In this document: in pieces, positions 1 to 8,299 of the stretch
How positions within the stretch are numbered: position 1 is the stretch's first letter
How the letters are laid out: each line of letters opens with the position of its first letter
Origin: JBEIFW01 sp046081125
GTDB lineage: Bacteria > Actinomycetota > Acidimicrobiia > Acidimicrobiales > Ilumatobacteraceae
Direction: 5' to 3'
Length of the DNA stretch: 46,540 bases
Assembly (NCBI GenBank): GCA_046081125.1
Contig: JBJTVH010000107.1
Span: 1 to 46,540 of the forward strand
Notes under the pieces: model-generated
Told to the model about the DNA's origin: nothing
Databases searched by the model: none
Seen by the model: only the letters and a program-made list of their open reading frames with translations
Made by a program: the position numbers and the translations under genes

Positions 1-1
1 G

Positions 2-316
2 CTGATCGGCGGTATCGACCTGACCACGCAGACCGGGGCGCAGAGCGCGCTGTCGACGATCGACACCGCTATCGGGTCGGTGTCGCAGTACCGGTCCAGC
101 ATCGGTGCCGTGCAGAACCGGTTGGAGCGCACGGTCAACAACCTGTCCGTGGGTGTGGAGAACCTGGCGGCGTCGGAATCCCGGATCCGGGACACCGACA
201 TGGCCGAGGAGATGGTGAACTTCACCAAGTCCCAGATCCTCTCCCAGGCCGGCTCGGCGATGTTGGCCCAGGCCAACCAGTCCTCGCAGGGCGTGTTGCA
301 GCTCCTGCGTGGTTGA
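2..316 (+). CDS. fliC: Flagellin, C-terminal part (5' end outside window)
   Basis: The open frame runs in from the left edge and encodes about 104 residues of a flagellin C-terminal D1/D0 region. Typical signatures are SIGAVQNRLERTVNNL, then ESRIRDTDMAEEMVNFTK and the ending QANQSSQGVLQLLRG. This helical tail packs with the N-terminal helix to form the filament core and is read by the FliS chaperone. The start and promoter lie upstream of the window, so length and variable domain are unknown. The first in-frame GTG or ATG inside the window is only an internal codon. A strong hairpin follows the stop, so the gene probably ends its own transcript. Confidence 0.95.
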   Translation: MIGGIDLTTQTGAQSALSTIDTAIGSVSQYRSSIGAVQNRLERTVNNLSVGVENLAASESRIRDTDMAEEMVNFTKSQILSQAGSAMLAQANQSSQGVLQLLRG

Positions 317-336
317 TCCCTTCGGACCGGGCGTCG

Positions 337-371
337 GGCGGGCCGGTGCGCCACCCGGCGCCCGGCCCGCC
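337..371 (+). terminator. Strong hairpin terminator after flagellin
   Basis: A 10-bp perfect stem (GGCGGGCCGG, 337-346, with CCGGCCCGCC, 362-371) continues after one bulged T into a 5-bp stem (GCGCC/GGCGC) with loop ACCC. No long T-run follows, only a short pyrimidine stretch, as is common for actinobacterial terminators. Its place 20 bases after the flagellin stop fits termination or 3'-end stabilisation of an abundant mRNA. Confidence 0.75.
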
Positions 372-419
372 GGGGCCTTCTCCCGTACCTCACCGACCGA
401 CACCCAAAGGGATTGACCG

Positions 420-1736
420 ATGGCCTCCTCTTCGATCGACGGACTCGTGTCCGGGCTCGACACGACGACGATCGTGACGCAGCTCATGTCGATCGAACGG
501 CAGCCGCAGAGTCGACTGAAGACGCAGCGGACCGACGAGCAGCGCAGGCTGGACGTCCACAACACCCTCAACACGAAGCTCCGGGCACTCGCCGACGCCG
601 CCCGGACCCTGCGGTTCGAGTCCGGCTGGAACACCCGCAGCGCAGTATCCAGCGACGACACCGCACTCGTGGCGACCGCAGGGGCGGGTTCGACACCAGC
701 CCGGCTCCAGCTCCGGGTGGACCAGCTCGCTGCGTCGCACTCGCTGTTGAGCTCGGCCGGCGTGGCGTCGATGTCTGACGTCGTGGCGACGGGACCGCTG
801 ACCATCGGCTCGACGACGATCACCGACATCGGCGATGGCTCACTGTCGTCGGTGATCGCCGCAGTCAACTCCTCGGGCGCCGGGGTCAGCGCGAGCGCGG
901 TGCAGGTCGAACCGTCGGTGTATCGCCTGCAGCTCAGCGCTCGCAGCTCCGGCTCCGCCGGGGTGTTCACGGCGAGCGGCTTCGACCCGGCCGTCGGATC
1001 GATGTCGATCCTCAGCCAGGGTCAGGACGCCGAACTCACGATGGGCACCACGAACCCGGTGACCGTTCGGTCGGCGTCCAACACCTTCACCGGGCTCGCC
1101 GACGGGGTCACCGTGACGGTGAAGAAGCAGACGGCGAGTGCCGTCAACCTCGACGTTGGCACCGACGCCGGCGCCACGGCGACTCGGGTACAGAAGCTCG
1201 TCGACACCTACAACGACGTGCTGTCGTACGTCTCGGCGAACTCGGGCTACGACCAGGCCACCAAGCGTGCCGGCGTGCTCCTGGGTGAGCAAGCGGCGAG
1301 CCAGGTGGCCTCGGGGCTGCGCGAGACCTTGATCAGCGCGACCAGCGGCGATCTGACCGTGTTCCGGGTCGGGATGAGCACGGACCGCACCGGCAGGCTG
1401 AGCTTCGACCGCGCGGCGTTCCTCGCCGCCCATGATGCGAACCCCACGTCGGTCAAGGCACTGTTCCAAGGGGGGAGCGGTGGCGCTGGGTTCGCCACGC
1501 TCGTCCAGACCGAGGTCGACGACGCCACCGCCGCCGGCACGGGCCGCCTGGCGGGTGTGATCACCGGGAGCCAGAGCCGGCTGCGGGATCTCGATTCCTC
1601 GATCCAGTCCTGGGACGGTCGGCTCGCCTCCCGTGAGAAGCAGATCCGCGGCCGGTTCGACGCGCTGGAGACCGCGCTCGGTCGGCTTCGCAACCAGAGC
1701 TCCTGGCTTTCGGGCCAGATCGGCAAGCTGCAGTGA
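420..1736 (+). CDS. fliD: Flagellar filament cap protein FliD (HAP2)
   Basis: FliD caps the growing filament tip and guides flagellin insertion outside the cell. The 438-residue protein has the FliD N-terminal pattern SSIDGLVSGLDTTTIVTQLM at residues 3-22 and the C-terminal half ending in a heptad-rich coiled coil (LRDLDSSIQSWDGRLASREKQIRGRF and onward). The length matches the family (about 400-470). An AAAGGGA ribosome site lies 9 bases before the ATG. The gene follows the flagellin terminator and precedes fliS by 22 bases, so the two are probably co-transcribed. I see no sigma-28-like motif in the 103-base gap upstream. Confidence 0.95.
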   Translation: MASSSIDGLVSGLDTTTIVTQLMSIERQPQSRLKTQRTDEQRRLDVHNTLNTKLRALADAARTLRFESGWNTRSAVSSDDTALVATAGAGSTPARLQLRVDQLAASHSLLSSAGVASMSDVVATGPLTIGSTTITDIGDGSLSSVIAAVNSSGAGVSASAVQVEPSVYRLQLSARSSGSAGVFTASGFDPAVGSMSILSQGQDAELTMGTTNPVTVRSASNTFTGLADGVTVTVKKQTASAVNLDVGTDAGATATRVQKLVDTYNDVLSYVSANSGYDQATKRAGVLLGEQAASQVASGLRETLISATSGDLTVFRVGMSTDRTGRLSFDRAAFLAAHDANPTSVKALFQGGSGGAGFATLVQTEVDDATAAGTGRLAGVITGSQSRLRDLDSSIQSWDGRLASREKQIRGRFDALETALGRLRNQSSWLSGQIGKLQ

Positions 1737-1758
1737 CCGGCCAATCCGAGGTGAGTCG

Positions 1759-2145
1759 ATGAACGCTCGAACCCTGCGCGAACGCTACGTGTCGGACACG
1801 GTGGCGACGGCCTCACCGGCTCGCCTGGTCGTAATGCTCTACGACCGGATGGCCCTCGATCTGCGTCAGGCCGAGGCCGCCTTCGAGTCCGGTGATCGCG
1901 CGCGCGGCCAGGAGCTGACTCGGCATGCGAGCGACATCGTCTGCGAGCTGATGGCATCGCTCGACGTGTCGTCGTGGGACGGTGCGCCCGGGTTGATGCA
2001 GCTCTACACCTGGTTCCTCAAGGAGCTCATCGGCGCCGGTACCGTCGGTGACCTCGCCCGTCTGGCGGCCGTACGCCGCCAGATCGAGTCGCTCGCCGAC
2101 GCCTGGCGGGAAGCGGCCGTGCACCTGGCCGCGCCGGCGTCGTGA
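1759..2145 (+). CDS. fliS: Flagellin export chaperone FliS
   Basis: FliS binds the C-terminal helix of flagellin in the cytoplasm and stops it polymerising before export. The 128-residue all-helical protein starts MNARTLRERYVSDTVATASP, matching the FliS pattern (Y-x-x-x-x-V-x-T-A-S-P), followed by LVVMLYDRMALDL, the family hallmark. I chose ATG 1759 because GAGGTGA lies just upstream and the FliS N-terminus begins there; a longer frame upstream overlaps fliD and adds non-homologous sequence. Its stop overlaps the GTG of the next ORF (GTGA), implying translational coupling. Confidence 0.95.
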   Translation: MNARTLRERYVSDTVATASPARLVVMLYDRMALDLRQAEAAFESGDRARGQELTRHASDIVCELMASLDVSSWDGAPGLMQLYTWFLKELIGAGTVGDLARLAAVRRQIESLADAWREAAVHLAAPAS

Positions 2146-2447
2146 CCGATCCGGCCGTCGCCGCCTGGGAATCGGTCCTCACGCTGCTCGAGTCCCGTCT
2201 CGAGCAGATCCGGGCGGCCGTGGAGGCCGACGAGGACCCGGGTCTCGAACCCCTCGAACCGCACGATCTTCCGCCGATGCCGGTCGCGGTCGCCGAACGG
2301 GCGCAGCGCCTGCTGCAACGGACCCAGGCCGTCGAACAGCTGATGGTCGAACGGCGCGACGCCCTTGGCCGGGCGGCCGCGTCCTTCCAGCGTCGTCGCC
2401 TCGGTGAGGACGCCGGCGGGCCTCGCTATGTCGATCGGGCCTGCTGA
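2142..2447 (+). CDS. Small helical protein in the FliT position
   Basis: The 101-residue product is acidic in its first half and basic at the end, with heptad-like helices (LLESRLEQIRAAVEADED and RAQRLLQRTQAVEQLMVERR). It starts at a GTG overlapping the fliS stop by 3 bases. In many bacteria the gene directly after fliS is fliT, a small helical chaperone for FliD, and size and context agree. There is no diagnostic FliT motif I can point to, so a FliT-like role is inferred from position. The gene ends the fliD-fliS unit before the flgB promoter. Confidence 0.7.
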   Translation: MTDPAVAAWESVLTLLESRLEQIRAAVEADEDPGLEPLEPHDLPPMPVAVAERAQRLLQRTQAVEQLMVERRDALGRAAASFQRRRLGEDAGGPRYVDRAC

Positions 2448-2456
2448 ACCTGACCC

Positions 2457-2471
2457 GGATCGTCAAGATCC
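2457..2471 (+). terminator. Possible weak hairpin at the end of the fliD-fliS unit
   Basis: GGATC-GTCAA-GATCC forms a 5-bp perfect stem with a 5-base loop, 10 bases after the stop of the FliT-position gene and 20 bases before the flgB promoter. It has no T-run, so termination is uncertain. Confidence 0.25.
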
Positions 2472-2490
2472 AGCACCGTTGCAGAACCTG

Positions 2491-2517
2491 CTCAAGGTTG
2501 GCGCTCGTTGCGCCGAC
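2491..2517 (+). promoter_or_regulatory. Sigma-28 (FliA)-like promoter of the flgB operon
   Basis: CTCAAG (2491-2496), then 15 bases, then GCCGAC (2512-2517). The GCCGA -10 core is the signature of sigma-28 promoters, and actinobacterial FliA promoters with CTCA and GCCGA elements 15-17 bases apart are known. The same motif occurs before flbD, fliM and flhA here. The predicted leader to the flgB GTG is about 57 bases and opens with a perfect hairpin, CCGGGC-AAGGAA-GCCCGG (2525-2542). Confidence 0.75.
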
Positions 2518-2581
2518 GACATGACCGGGCAAGGAAGCCCGGCTTCGATCCCACGGACGGACGGCCCTGTCGAGGCTGCCC

Positions 2582-2923
2582 GTGAACGACATCACGATGA
2601 CCGCGGTCCAGGTCGCCCTGCGTGGGCTGTCCTTGCGGCAGCGGGCGATCGCCGACAACATCGCCAACGTCGAGACGCCGGGGTTCCTCGCGAACCGGGT
2701 CGACTTCGAGGACAGCCTTCGGAACGCGATCGCCGGACGCGATCCCGGGTCAGGCGCAGCGTCCACCCGCAAGTCGCTCGACGCGACCAACCTGTCGGGC
2801 AACAACGTGAAGCTCGACGACGAGATCGTCACACTCGTCGACACGAACCTCCGCTACCAACTCGGCATCGAGGCGGCGAACGCCAAGTTCCGCCTCTTGC
2901 GCTCTGCGATCAAGGGGCAGTGA
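2582..2923 (+). CDS. flgB: Flagellar proximal rod protein FlgB
   Basis: FlgB is a rod subunit exported by the flagellar type III system and sits next to FliE at the MS ring. The 113-residue protein has the rod/hook N-terminal motif IADNIANVETPGF (about residues 22-34) followed by RVDFEDSL, the FlgB variant. It starts with GTG and lies about 65 bases downstream of the sigma-28-like promoter, as first gene of a long operon. Its TGA overlaps the flgC ATG by one base. Confidence 0.95.
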   Translation: MNDITMTAVQVALRGLSLRQRAIADNIANVETPGFLANRVDFEDSLRNAIAGRDPGSGAASTRKSLDATNLSGNNVKLDDEIVTLVDTNLRYQLGIEAANAKFRLLRSAIKGQ

Positions 2924-3354
2924 TGAGTCTGTTCCAAGCCCTCCACACCGCCGGCAGCAGCCTCCGGGTCCAGCGAACCTGGATGGACGCCATCAGCGAC
3001 AACATCGCCAACATGAACACCGTCCGCCCCTTCGACGAGGTGCCGTTCCGGGCTCGCATGGTGCTGGCCCGATCGGTCGACGGGACCGGCGCCAGTCCGC
3101 TGGATCCCAGCGGGGCCGTGGGCGAGGGCGCTGCGGTCACCGGGATCGCCTACGGCGGCGACCCCCAGGGCCGTGTCGTGTTCGATCCCACCCATCCGTA
3201 CGCGAACGAGCAGGGGCTCGTGCGCACCCCCGACATCGAACTCGGCGAGCAGATGGTCCAGCTCCTTGCGGCGCAGCGCTCCTACCAGGCGAACCTCGCC
3301 GTCGTGGAGCGTGCCCGCGACGCCTACAGCGCAGCGCTCTCGATCGGCCGGTGA
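2923..3354 (+). CDS. flgC: Flagellar proximal rod protein FlgC
   Basis: This 143-residue rod subunit opens MSLFQALHTAGSSLRVQRTW and carries MDAISDNIANMNT, a variant of the rod motif, plus YANEQGLVRTPDIEL and a C-terminal helix beginning MVQLLAAQRSYQANLAV, all typical of FlgC. The ATG overlaps the flgB stop (TGATG), which fixes the start; a longer frame runs upstream but is not homologous. It is secreted without a Sec signal by the flagellar export gate. fliE follows after 4 bases. Confidence 0.95.
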   Translation: MSLFQALHTAGSSLRVQRTWMDAISDNIANMNTVRPFDEVPFRARMVLARSVDGTGASPLDPSGAVGEGAAVTGIAYGGDPQGRVVFDPTHPYANEQGLVRTPDIELGEQMVQLLAAQRSYQANLAVVERARDAYSAALSIGR

Positions 3355-3358
3355 CCCG

Positions 3359-3664
3359 ATGGCACTCGACGGCATCTCCTCCAGGCTCGTATCGCTCCCG
3401 ACCCTTCCCGTCACGGGCACAGCGGCGCCGAGCGGAACGAGTGGTGGTGGATTCGTGGACTCGTTGAGCAAGGCCCTGTCATCGTTGCAGTCGCAACATG
3501 CGACAACCGATGCACTCGCCGAGGCCGGCCTCACCGGGGACCTGACCAACGTCCACGACTACATGATCGCGGCGACCCAGGCCCAGCTCGCCACGGACCT
3601 GACCGTGGCCGTGCGGAACCGGGCCCTCGAAGCGTTCACCTCGATCATGACGATGCCGGTGTGA
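3359..3664 (+). CDS. fliE: Flagellar hook-basal body protein FliE
   Basis: FliE joins the MS ring to the rod. The 101-residue product has a variable Ser/Thr/Gly N-terminus and the conserved helical C-terminus (LTNVHDYMIAATQAQLATDL, then VRNRALEAFTSIMTMPV). The VHD.M.A..QA pattern and the ending E.F..IM.M.V are diagnostic. The ATG at 3359 follows the flgC stop by 4 bases; an upstream in-frame ATG would overlap flgC heavily. Confidence 0.95.
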   Translation: MALDGISSRLVSLPTLPVTGTAAPSGTSGGGFVDSLSKALSSLQSQHATTDALAEAGLTGDLTNVHDYMIAATQAQLATDLTVAVRNRALEAFTSIMTMPV

Positions 3665-3665
3665 C

Positions 3666-5312
3666 ATGGCCGCACTCGACCTGAGTTCTGTTCGCAAGAA
3701 GGCCAACGGGCTGTTCAAGGGGTTCACCCGGGGCCAGATCGCCATGCTGGCGATCGCACTGGCGGGCACGGTCGCCGGGGCGTTCCTGTTCCTCAACTGG
3801 GCATCGACGACGACCTACGCCTCGCTGTACTCCGGGCTCGGCGCGAAAGACGCGGCATCGGTGACCCAGGAGCTCACCGCCCGCGGGGTCCAGTACCAGC
3901 TCGCAAACGGTGGAGCCACGATCATGGTCCCCGAGCAGCAGCTCTACCAGCTCCGCCTCGACCTCTCGGCCAAGGGCCTCCCCGAATCGGGAGCCACGGG
4001 CTGGGACCTGCTCGACAAGCAGGGTCTGACGACGTCGGACTTCCGACAGCGGGTGGACTTCCAGCGGGCGCTGGAGGGGGAGCTGTCGAAGACGATCGGC
4101 TCGCTGCAGGGGGTCAAGGCGGCAACGGTCCACCTGGTGATCCCGCGCTCGGACATCTTCAGCGCCGACGACCGCAAGCCGTCGGCCTCGGTGCTGGTGG
4201 CGACGACGGAGAGCACGCCGCTGTCGGGCCAGCAGGTGAAAGCGATCGTCCACCTGGTGGCGTCCTCGGTCGAAGGCTTGACGCCGGAGCAGGTGACCCT
4301 GGCCGATGCAAAGGGGCGGGTGTTGTCGGCCGCCGGCAACGACCCGTTGGGCTCGGGCGACGACCGATCCGACCAGAACCGTGTCTTCGAGCAGAACCTC
4401 GCCCGGCAGCTCACCACCATGCTGGAGTCGGTGACCGGACCGGGCAAGGCGAAGGTCACCGTGACCGCTGCACTCGACTTCGACCGGCGCCAGACGACGA
4501 CGGAGCGGTTCCCGGCCGATCCCAATCAGGCCACTGCCCCCGTCGTGCGGGAGACGACCAACGACGAGAACTACGCCGGTACCGGAACGCCAGCTGGCGG
4601 ACCGCTCGGACCGGTCGTCAACGCGCCGCAGCAGGGGGCCAACGGGGCGCAGACGACCTACACGAAGAAGGCCGGTGACAAGACGTATGCCGTCGGCAAG
4701 GTGACCGAGTCGTTCACCTCGGCGCCCGGTGCGGTGAAGCGGTTGTCCGTGGCGGTGCTCGTCGACGAAGGCGTCGGGGTGGACGAGGCTCGTGTGGGGG
4801 AATTGGTTCGGGCGGCCTCCGGTTTCGACCAGGCACGAGGGGACCTGGTGCAGGTGACGACCCTGCCGTTCGACGAGACCGCCACGACCGACGCGACCAA
4901 GGCGCTCGACGAGGCGGCGAAGGCCCAGGAGGCGTCGGGAGACGGTCTGAACGAGATGATCACGACCGGGGCCACCGTGTTCCTCGTGTCGTTGATCCTC
5001 CTCCTCGCGTGGCGCAGCGCCAAGCGGCCTGAACGCCTGCGCAAGAAAGCGGAGGCGCTTGCCGCCGCTCAGGAGAAAGGCGAGCGGGAGCGGGTGCAGG
5101 CCACGATGCGCGAGGCCGTGGATGCGGCCCGCGCCCTCGGCGGACCCCGTGAGGTGATGGTCTCCGGCGAGCAGCAGGACCTCATCCTGATCCCGCAGCT
5201 GATCGCTCCGGCCTCGAGCCAGGAGACCCGTCAGATCAACGACTTGATCGAGCGGCAGCCCGATGACGTCGCTCGCATGTTGCGGACCTGGCTCGCAGAT
5301 CGGAGGGCATGA
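3666..5312 (+). CDS. fliF: Flagellar MS-ring protein FliF
   Basis: FliF builds the inner-membrane ring that is the assembly base of the flagellum. The 548-residue protein has a membrane segment at about 24-45, YscJ/FliF ring-building domains (LYSGLGAKDAASVTQEL, then AATVHLVIPRSDIF), and a second membrane segment near 434-453 followed by a basic cytoplasmic tail. The final helix (QINDLIERQPDDVARMLRTW) is the conserved FliG-binding tail. The ATG comes one base after the fliE stop, and the end overlaps fliG by 4 bases (ATGA). Confidence 0.97.
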   Translation: MAALDLSSVRKKANGLFKGFTRGQIAMLAIALAGTVAGAFLFLNWASTTTYASLYSGLGAKDAASVTQELTARGVQYQLANGGATIMVPEQQLYQLRLDLSAKGLPESGATGWDLLDKQGLTTSDFRQRVDFQRALEGELSKTIGSLQGVKAATVHLVIPRSDIFSADDRKPSASVLVATTESTPLSGQQVKAIVHLVASSVEGLTPEQVTLADAKGRVLSAAGNDPLGSGDDRSDQNRVFEQNLARQLTTMLESVTGPGKAKVTVTAALDFDRRQTTTERFPADPNQATAPVVRETTNDENYAGTGTPAGGPLGPVVNAPQQGANGAQTTYTKKAGDKTYAVGKVTESFTSAPGAVKRLSVAVLVDEGVGVDEARVGELVRAASGFDQARGDLVQVTTLPFDETATTDATKALDEAAKAQEASGDGLNEMITTGATVFLVSLILLLAWRSAKRPERLRKKAEALAAAQEKGERERVQATMREAVDAARALGGPREVMVSGEQQDLILIPQLIAPASSQETRQINDLIERQPDDVARMLRTWLADRRA

Positions 5313-6334
5313 TGCCGTCGAAGGAGCTCACCATCGAGTCCCTGTCGGGGCCGCAGAAGGCCGCGATCATGCTCATGCAGCTCGGCGCGGACCAGTCGTC
5401 CAAGGTGCTGCGGGTCCTGACTGAGCAGGAGATCGCCGACGTGATGGCCGAGGTGGCCCGGCTGCGGCGGGTCAAGACCGAGGTCGTCAACGACGTACTC
5501 ACCGAGTTCGTCGCGATGACCGAGGCCTCGACGGCGATCACCACCGGTGGCATCGAGGTCGCCCGCAAGATGCTGGAGCGCACCCTCGGTCCGGAGCGGG
5601 CGCAGCAGGTGCTCGACGCCGTCACCGCCGGTATGGCCGAACAGCCCTTCGAGTTCCTGCAGCGACTCGATCCCCGTCAGGTGTTGTCCTACCTACAGGA
5701 CGAACACCCGCAGACCATCGCCCTCGTGCTCGCCCACATGCCGGCCGAGCGCGCTGCGATGGTGATCGGTGGTCTCAACGATGCACTCCAGCGGGACGTG
5801 GCGCATCGGGTAGCGGTGATGGACCGCACCTCGCCGGAGGTGATCAAGCAGGTCGAAGAAGTGTTGGCCCGCAAGCTGGTCAGCGTCGTGAACACCGGTG
5901 AGCTCTCCTCGGCGGGTGGCGTGCAGAGCCTCGTCGAGATCCTCAACCGTTCCGACCGACCGACCGAGCGCCTCATCCTCGAGGGTCTCGAGCGCACCTC
6001 GCCCGATCTGGCCGACGAGGTGCGGCAGCGGATGTTCGTGTTCGAGGACATCGTGCAGCTCGACGACCGCAGCGTGCAGCTCGTGCTGCGCCACGTGGAC
6101 AACAAGGACCTGGCGGTCGCGCTCAAGGGCGTGAAGATGGACGTTCAGCAGAAGATCCTGCGGAACATGTCGGAGCGTGCCTCGGCGAACCTGACCGACG
6201 AGATCAGCCTTCTCGGGCCGATTCGGATCACCCAGGTCGAGGAAGCGCAGTCGGGCATCGTGCGCATCATCCGGTCGCTCGAGGAATCGGGCCAGCTGCT
6301 GTTGAGCCGGGGTGGCGATGAGTTCGTCGCCTGA
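5309..6334 (+). CDS. fliG: Flagellar motor switch protein FliG
   Basis: FliG is the C-ring protein that contacts the MotA stator and generates torque. The 341-residue protein shows the N-terminal FliF-binding domain (LSGPQKAAIMLMQLGADQSSKVL), the middle domain with EHPQTIALVLAHM, and the C-terminal torque domain with DRSVQLVLRHVDNKDLAVALKG, whose charged helix faces the stator. The length is normal. Two adjacent ATGs (5309, 5312) are both possible starts. It is translationally coupled to fliF. Confidence 0.97.
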   Translation: MMPSKELTIESLSGPQKAAIMLMQLGADQSSKVLRVLTEQEIADVMAEVARLRRVKTEVVNDVLTEFVAMTEASTAITTGGIEVARKMLERTLGPERAQQVLDAVTAGMAEQPFEFLQRLDPRQVLSYLQDEHPQTIALVLAHMPAERAAMVIGGLNDALQRDVAHRVAVMDRTSPEVIKQVEEVLARKLVSVVNTGELSSAGGVQSLVEILNRSDRPTERLILEGLERTSPDLADEVRQRMFVFEDIVQLDDRSVQLVLRHVDNKDLAVALKGVKMDVQQKILRNMSERASANLTDEISLLGPIRITQVEEAQSGIVRIIRSLEESGQLLLSRGGDEFVA

Positions 6335-6989
6335 GGCGCCGGCCCGACCGCGCGGCCGGATCGTCCGGGCCGGCGAGCATCGCTCGCTCGACCTGCGGGA
6401 TCTGGCGACGGGCTCCTCGCTCACGGTCGCCGCGGTCGATCAGGCCACGCTCGTCCAGTTGCGCGAGGCCGCGTACGAGGAGGGCTTCGCGCAGGGTCTG
6501 CAGGAGGGTGTGGCCGCCGGATGGGCGCAGGCCGAACGGCGCCTCGCCGAAGAGCTCGACCGTCGCCGGGCCGAGGCTGCCACCGTGGTGGCGAAGCTCA
6601 CGGCGGCCACCGAGCGGGCGGTGGCGGCCGACCGGCTGCGCCTTCACGAGCTCGCCGACGACCTGCTGGACACGGCGCTCACGCTGGCCGAGGACGTGCT
6701 GGGCCATGACGTGCACTGGTCACCGTCGGCCGGACAGGACGCGCTGCGACGGGCGCTCGCCGTCCTCGGCGACGACGTCGCCTCGTTCGTCGCGCGTCTC
6801 CATCCCGACGACTTGGACTCTCTCGGTGGCATCGCCGGACCGGCGGGCGCGAGCCTCGAGGTCGTCGCCGATCCGAGCGTGGGCCGAGGCGGCTGCATCG
6901 TCGAGGCGGGCGCAGCGCGCGTCGACGCCCGGCTCGATACGGCGATGGCCAGGGTCCGGGCCGCGCTCGCGACCGAGGTCGAACCATGA
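6318..6989 (+). CDS. fliH: Flagellar export ATPase regulator FliH
   Basis: FliH holds the ATPase FliI and links it to the C ring. The 223-residue protein has the Q/G/A-rich segment with the spacing EEGFAQGLQEGVAAGWAQAE (about 52-71), a long central coiled coil, and a C-terminal domain ending VGRGGCIVEAGAARVDARL, a strong FliH/YscL signature. The start is ambiguous between ATG 6318 and GTG 6312; both lie inside fliG's 3' end. The stop overlaps the fliI ATG by 4 bases. Confidence 0.9.
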   Translation: MSSSPEAPARPRGRIVRAGEHRSLDLRDLATGSSLTVAAVDQATLVQLREAAYEEGFAQGLQEGVAAGWAQAERRLAEELDRRRAEAATVVAKLTAATERAVAADRLRLHELADDLLDTALTLAEDVLGHDVHWSPSAGQDALRRALAVLGDDVASFVARLHPDDLDSLGGIAGPAGASLEVVADPSVGRGGCIVEAGAARVDARLDTAMARVRAALATEVEP

Positions 6990-8299
6990 CGGCCCTGGTC
7001 GGCGCTCACCCCCGCCTGGGTGCGCTGCGAGAGGCCGCTCACCCGGTCCGTTCGGGCCGGGTCACGGGCGTGTCGGCGATGTCGCTCGAGATCGCAGGTA
7101 TCGCCGCCGGGCTCGGCGACGAGGTCCTCGTCGAGGGCGCCGGAGGCACCCTCAGCGGCGAAGTCGTGGCGATGCGGCGGGACACGGTCGTGTGCATGCC
7201 GTTCGGCGACCTGCGAGGGGTGCGCATCGGTGACCGGGCCCGGCACTCGGGTCGCCCGCCGAGCGTGTCGGTGGGTTGGGACCTCCGGGGTCGGGTCCTC
7301 GATGGACTGGGCCGCCCACTCGACGGCCGTCCGCTGCCGGCCTCGGCGACACGAGTGACGGTGGAGGGGGATGCACCGCACCCCTTGCGCCGGGCCCGGG
7401 TGAGCCGGCCGTTGCCGCTGGGGGTGAAGGTCCTCGACACGCTGGTTCCCTGCGGGCGCGGTCAGCGCATCGGGATCATGGCGGGCTCCGGGGTCGGGAA
7501 GTCGAGCCTGCTGTCGATGATCGCGCGCGGGACCGAGGCCGAGATCTCGGTGTTGGCGCTCGTCGGCGAACGTGGACGCGAGGTCCGGGAGTTCATCGAG
7601 CACGATCTCGGGCCCGAGGGTCTTGCCCGTTCGGTGGTCGTCGTGGCCACGTCCGACGAACCAGCGATGGTGCGGCTCCGGGCCGCCTACACCGCGACCC
7701 GCATCGCCGAGTGGTTCCGCGACGAAGGCTGCGACGTCGTGCTGATGATGGATTCCGTCACCCGCTTCTGCATGGCCCAGCGCGAGATCGGCCTCGCCGC
7801 CGGTGAGCCGCCCGCAACCCGCGGTTATCCGCCCTCGGTGTTCGGACTCCTGCCCCGGCTGCTCGAACGGGCGGGCGCGGCCGAGCACGGATCGATCACC
7901 GGGCTGTACACGGTGTTGGTCGAGGGCGACGACCTCAACGACCCCGTGGGCGATGCCGTGCGCTCGATCCTCGACGGCCATGTCGTGCTCTCCCGCCGTC
8001 TGGCCACGGCCGGCCACTTCCCGACGGTCGACGTCCTCGAGTCGGTGTCCCGGGTGGCGCCGGCCATCACCACGCCCGAGCAACGACGAGCTGCCACCGA
8101 ACTTCGGCGGCTGCTGGCGGCGCACCGCGACGCCAAGGATCTCGTCGAGATCGGTGCCTACGTGACCGGGACGAACCCGCTGGTCGACCGCGCGGTCGAA
8201 CGCGCCGACGAGATCCGGGCCTTCCTCACGCAGGATCTCGGCGAGACCGTCCCCGTGGTGGAGGCCTGGAGTGCTCTCGCGCAGGTGGTGGCCCCGTGA
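6986..8299 (+). CDS. fliI: Flagellum-specific export ATPase FliI
   Basis: FliI energises unfolding and release of export substrates at the type III gate. The 437-residue protein is a full-length F1-beta-like ATPase with Walker A AGSGVGKSS at residues 166-174, the catalytic glutamate region LVGERGREVREF, Walker B VVLMMDSVTR, and the family stretch AAGEPPATRGYPPSVF. The start ATG overlaps the fliH stop, and the end overlaps the fliJ GTG, both by 4 bases, so fliH-fliI-fliJ are coupled. Confidence 0.97.
   Translation: MTALVGAHPRLGALREAAHPVRSGRVTGVSAMSLEIAGIAAGLGDEVLVEGAGGTLSGEVVAMRRDTVVCMPFGDLRGVRIGDRARHSGRPPSVSVGWDLRGRVLDGLGRPLDGRPLPASATRVTVEGDAPHPLRRARVSRPLPLGVKVLDTLVPCGRGQRIGIMAGSGVGKSSLLSMIARGTEAEISVLALVGERGREVREFIEHDLGPEGLARSVVVVATSDEPAMVRLRAAYTATRIAEWFRDEGCDVVLMMDSVTRFCMAQREIGLAAGEPPATRGYPPSVFGLLPRLLERAGAAEHGSITGLYTVLVEGDDLNDPVGDAVRSILDGHVVLSRRLATAGHFPTVDVLESVSRVAPAITTPEQRRAATELRRLLAAHRDAKDLVEIGAYVTGTNPLVDRAVERADEIRAFLTQDLGETVPVVEAWSALAQVVAP

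Noticed and set aside
384..419. CTCA before fliD as a fifth sigma-28-like promoter
   Set aside because: CTCACC is present, but no GCCGA element lies at 14-17 bases; the only similar bases (GACCGAT) are much too far and run into the start codon.
840..1469. Long open frames opposite and out of frame with fliD and many other genes (for example minus strand 8598-11558 and 36710-39487)
   Set aside because: Very GC-rich DNA creates long shadow frames; these have Arg/His/Gly-rich translations, no family motifs and no ribosome sites, and the opposite frame is a clear gene.
2448..2581. Possible c-di-GMP riboswitch upstream of flgB
   Set aside because: Two small hairpins exist, but the conserved GEMM core sequences are absent; promoter plus 5' hairpin explains the region.
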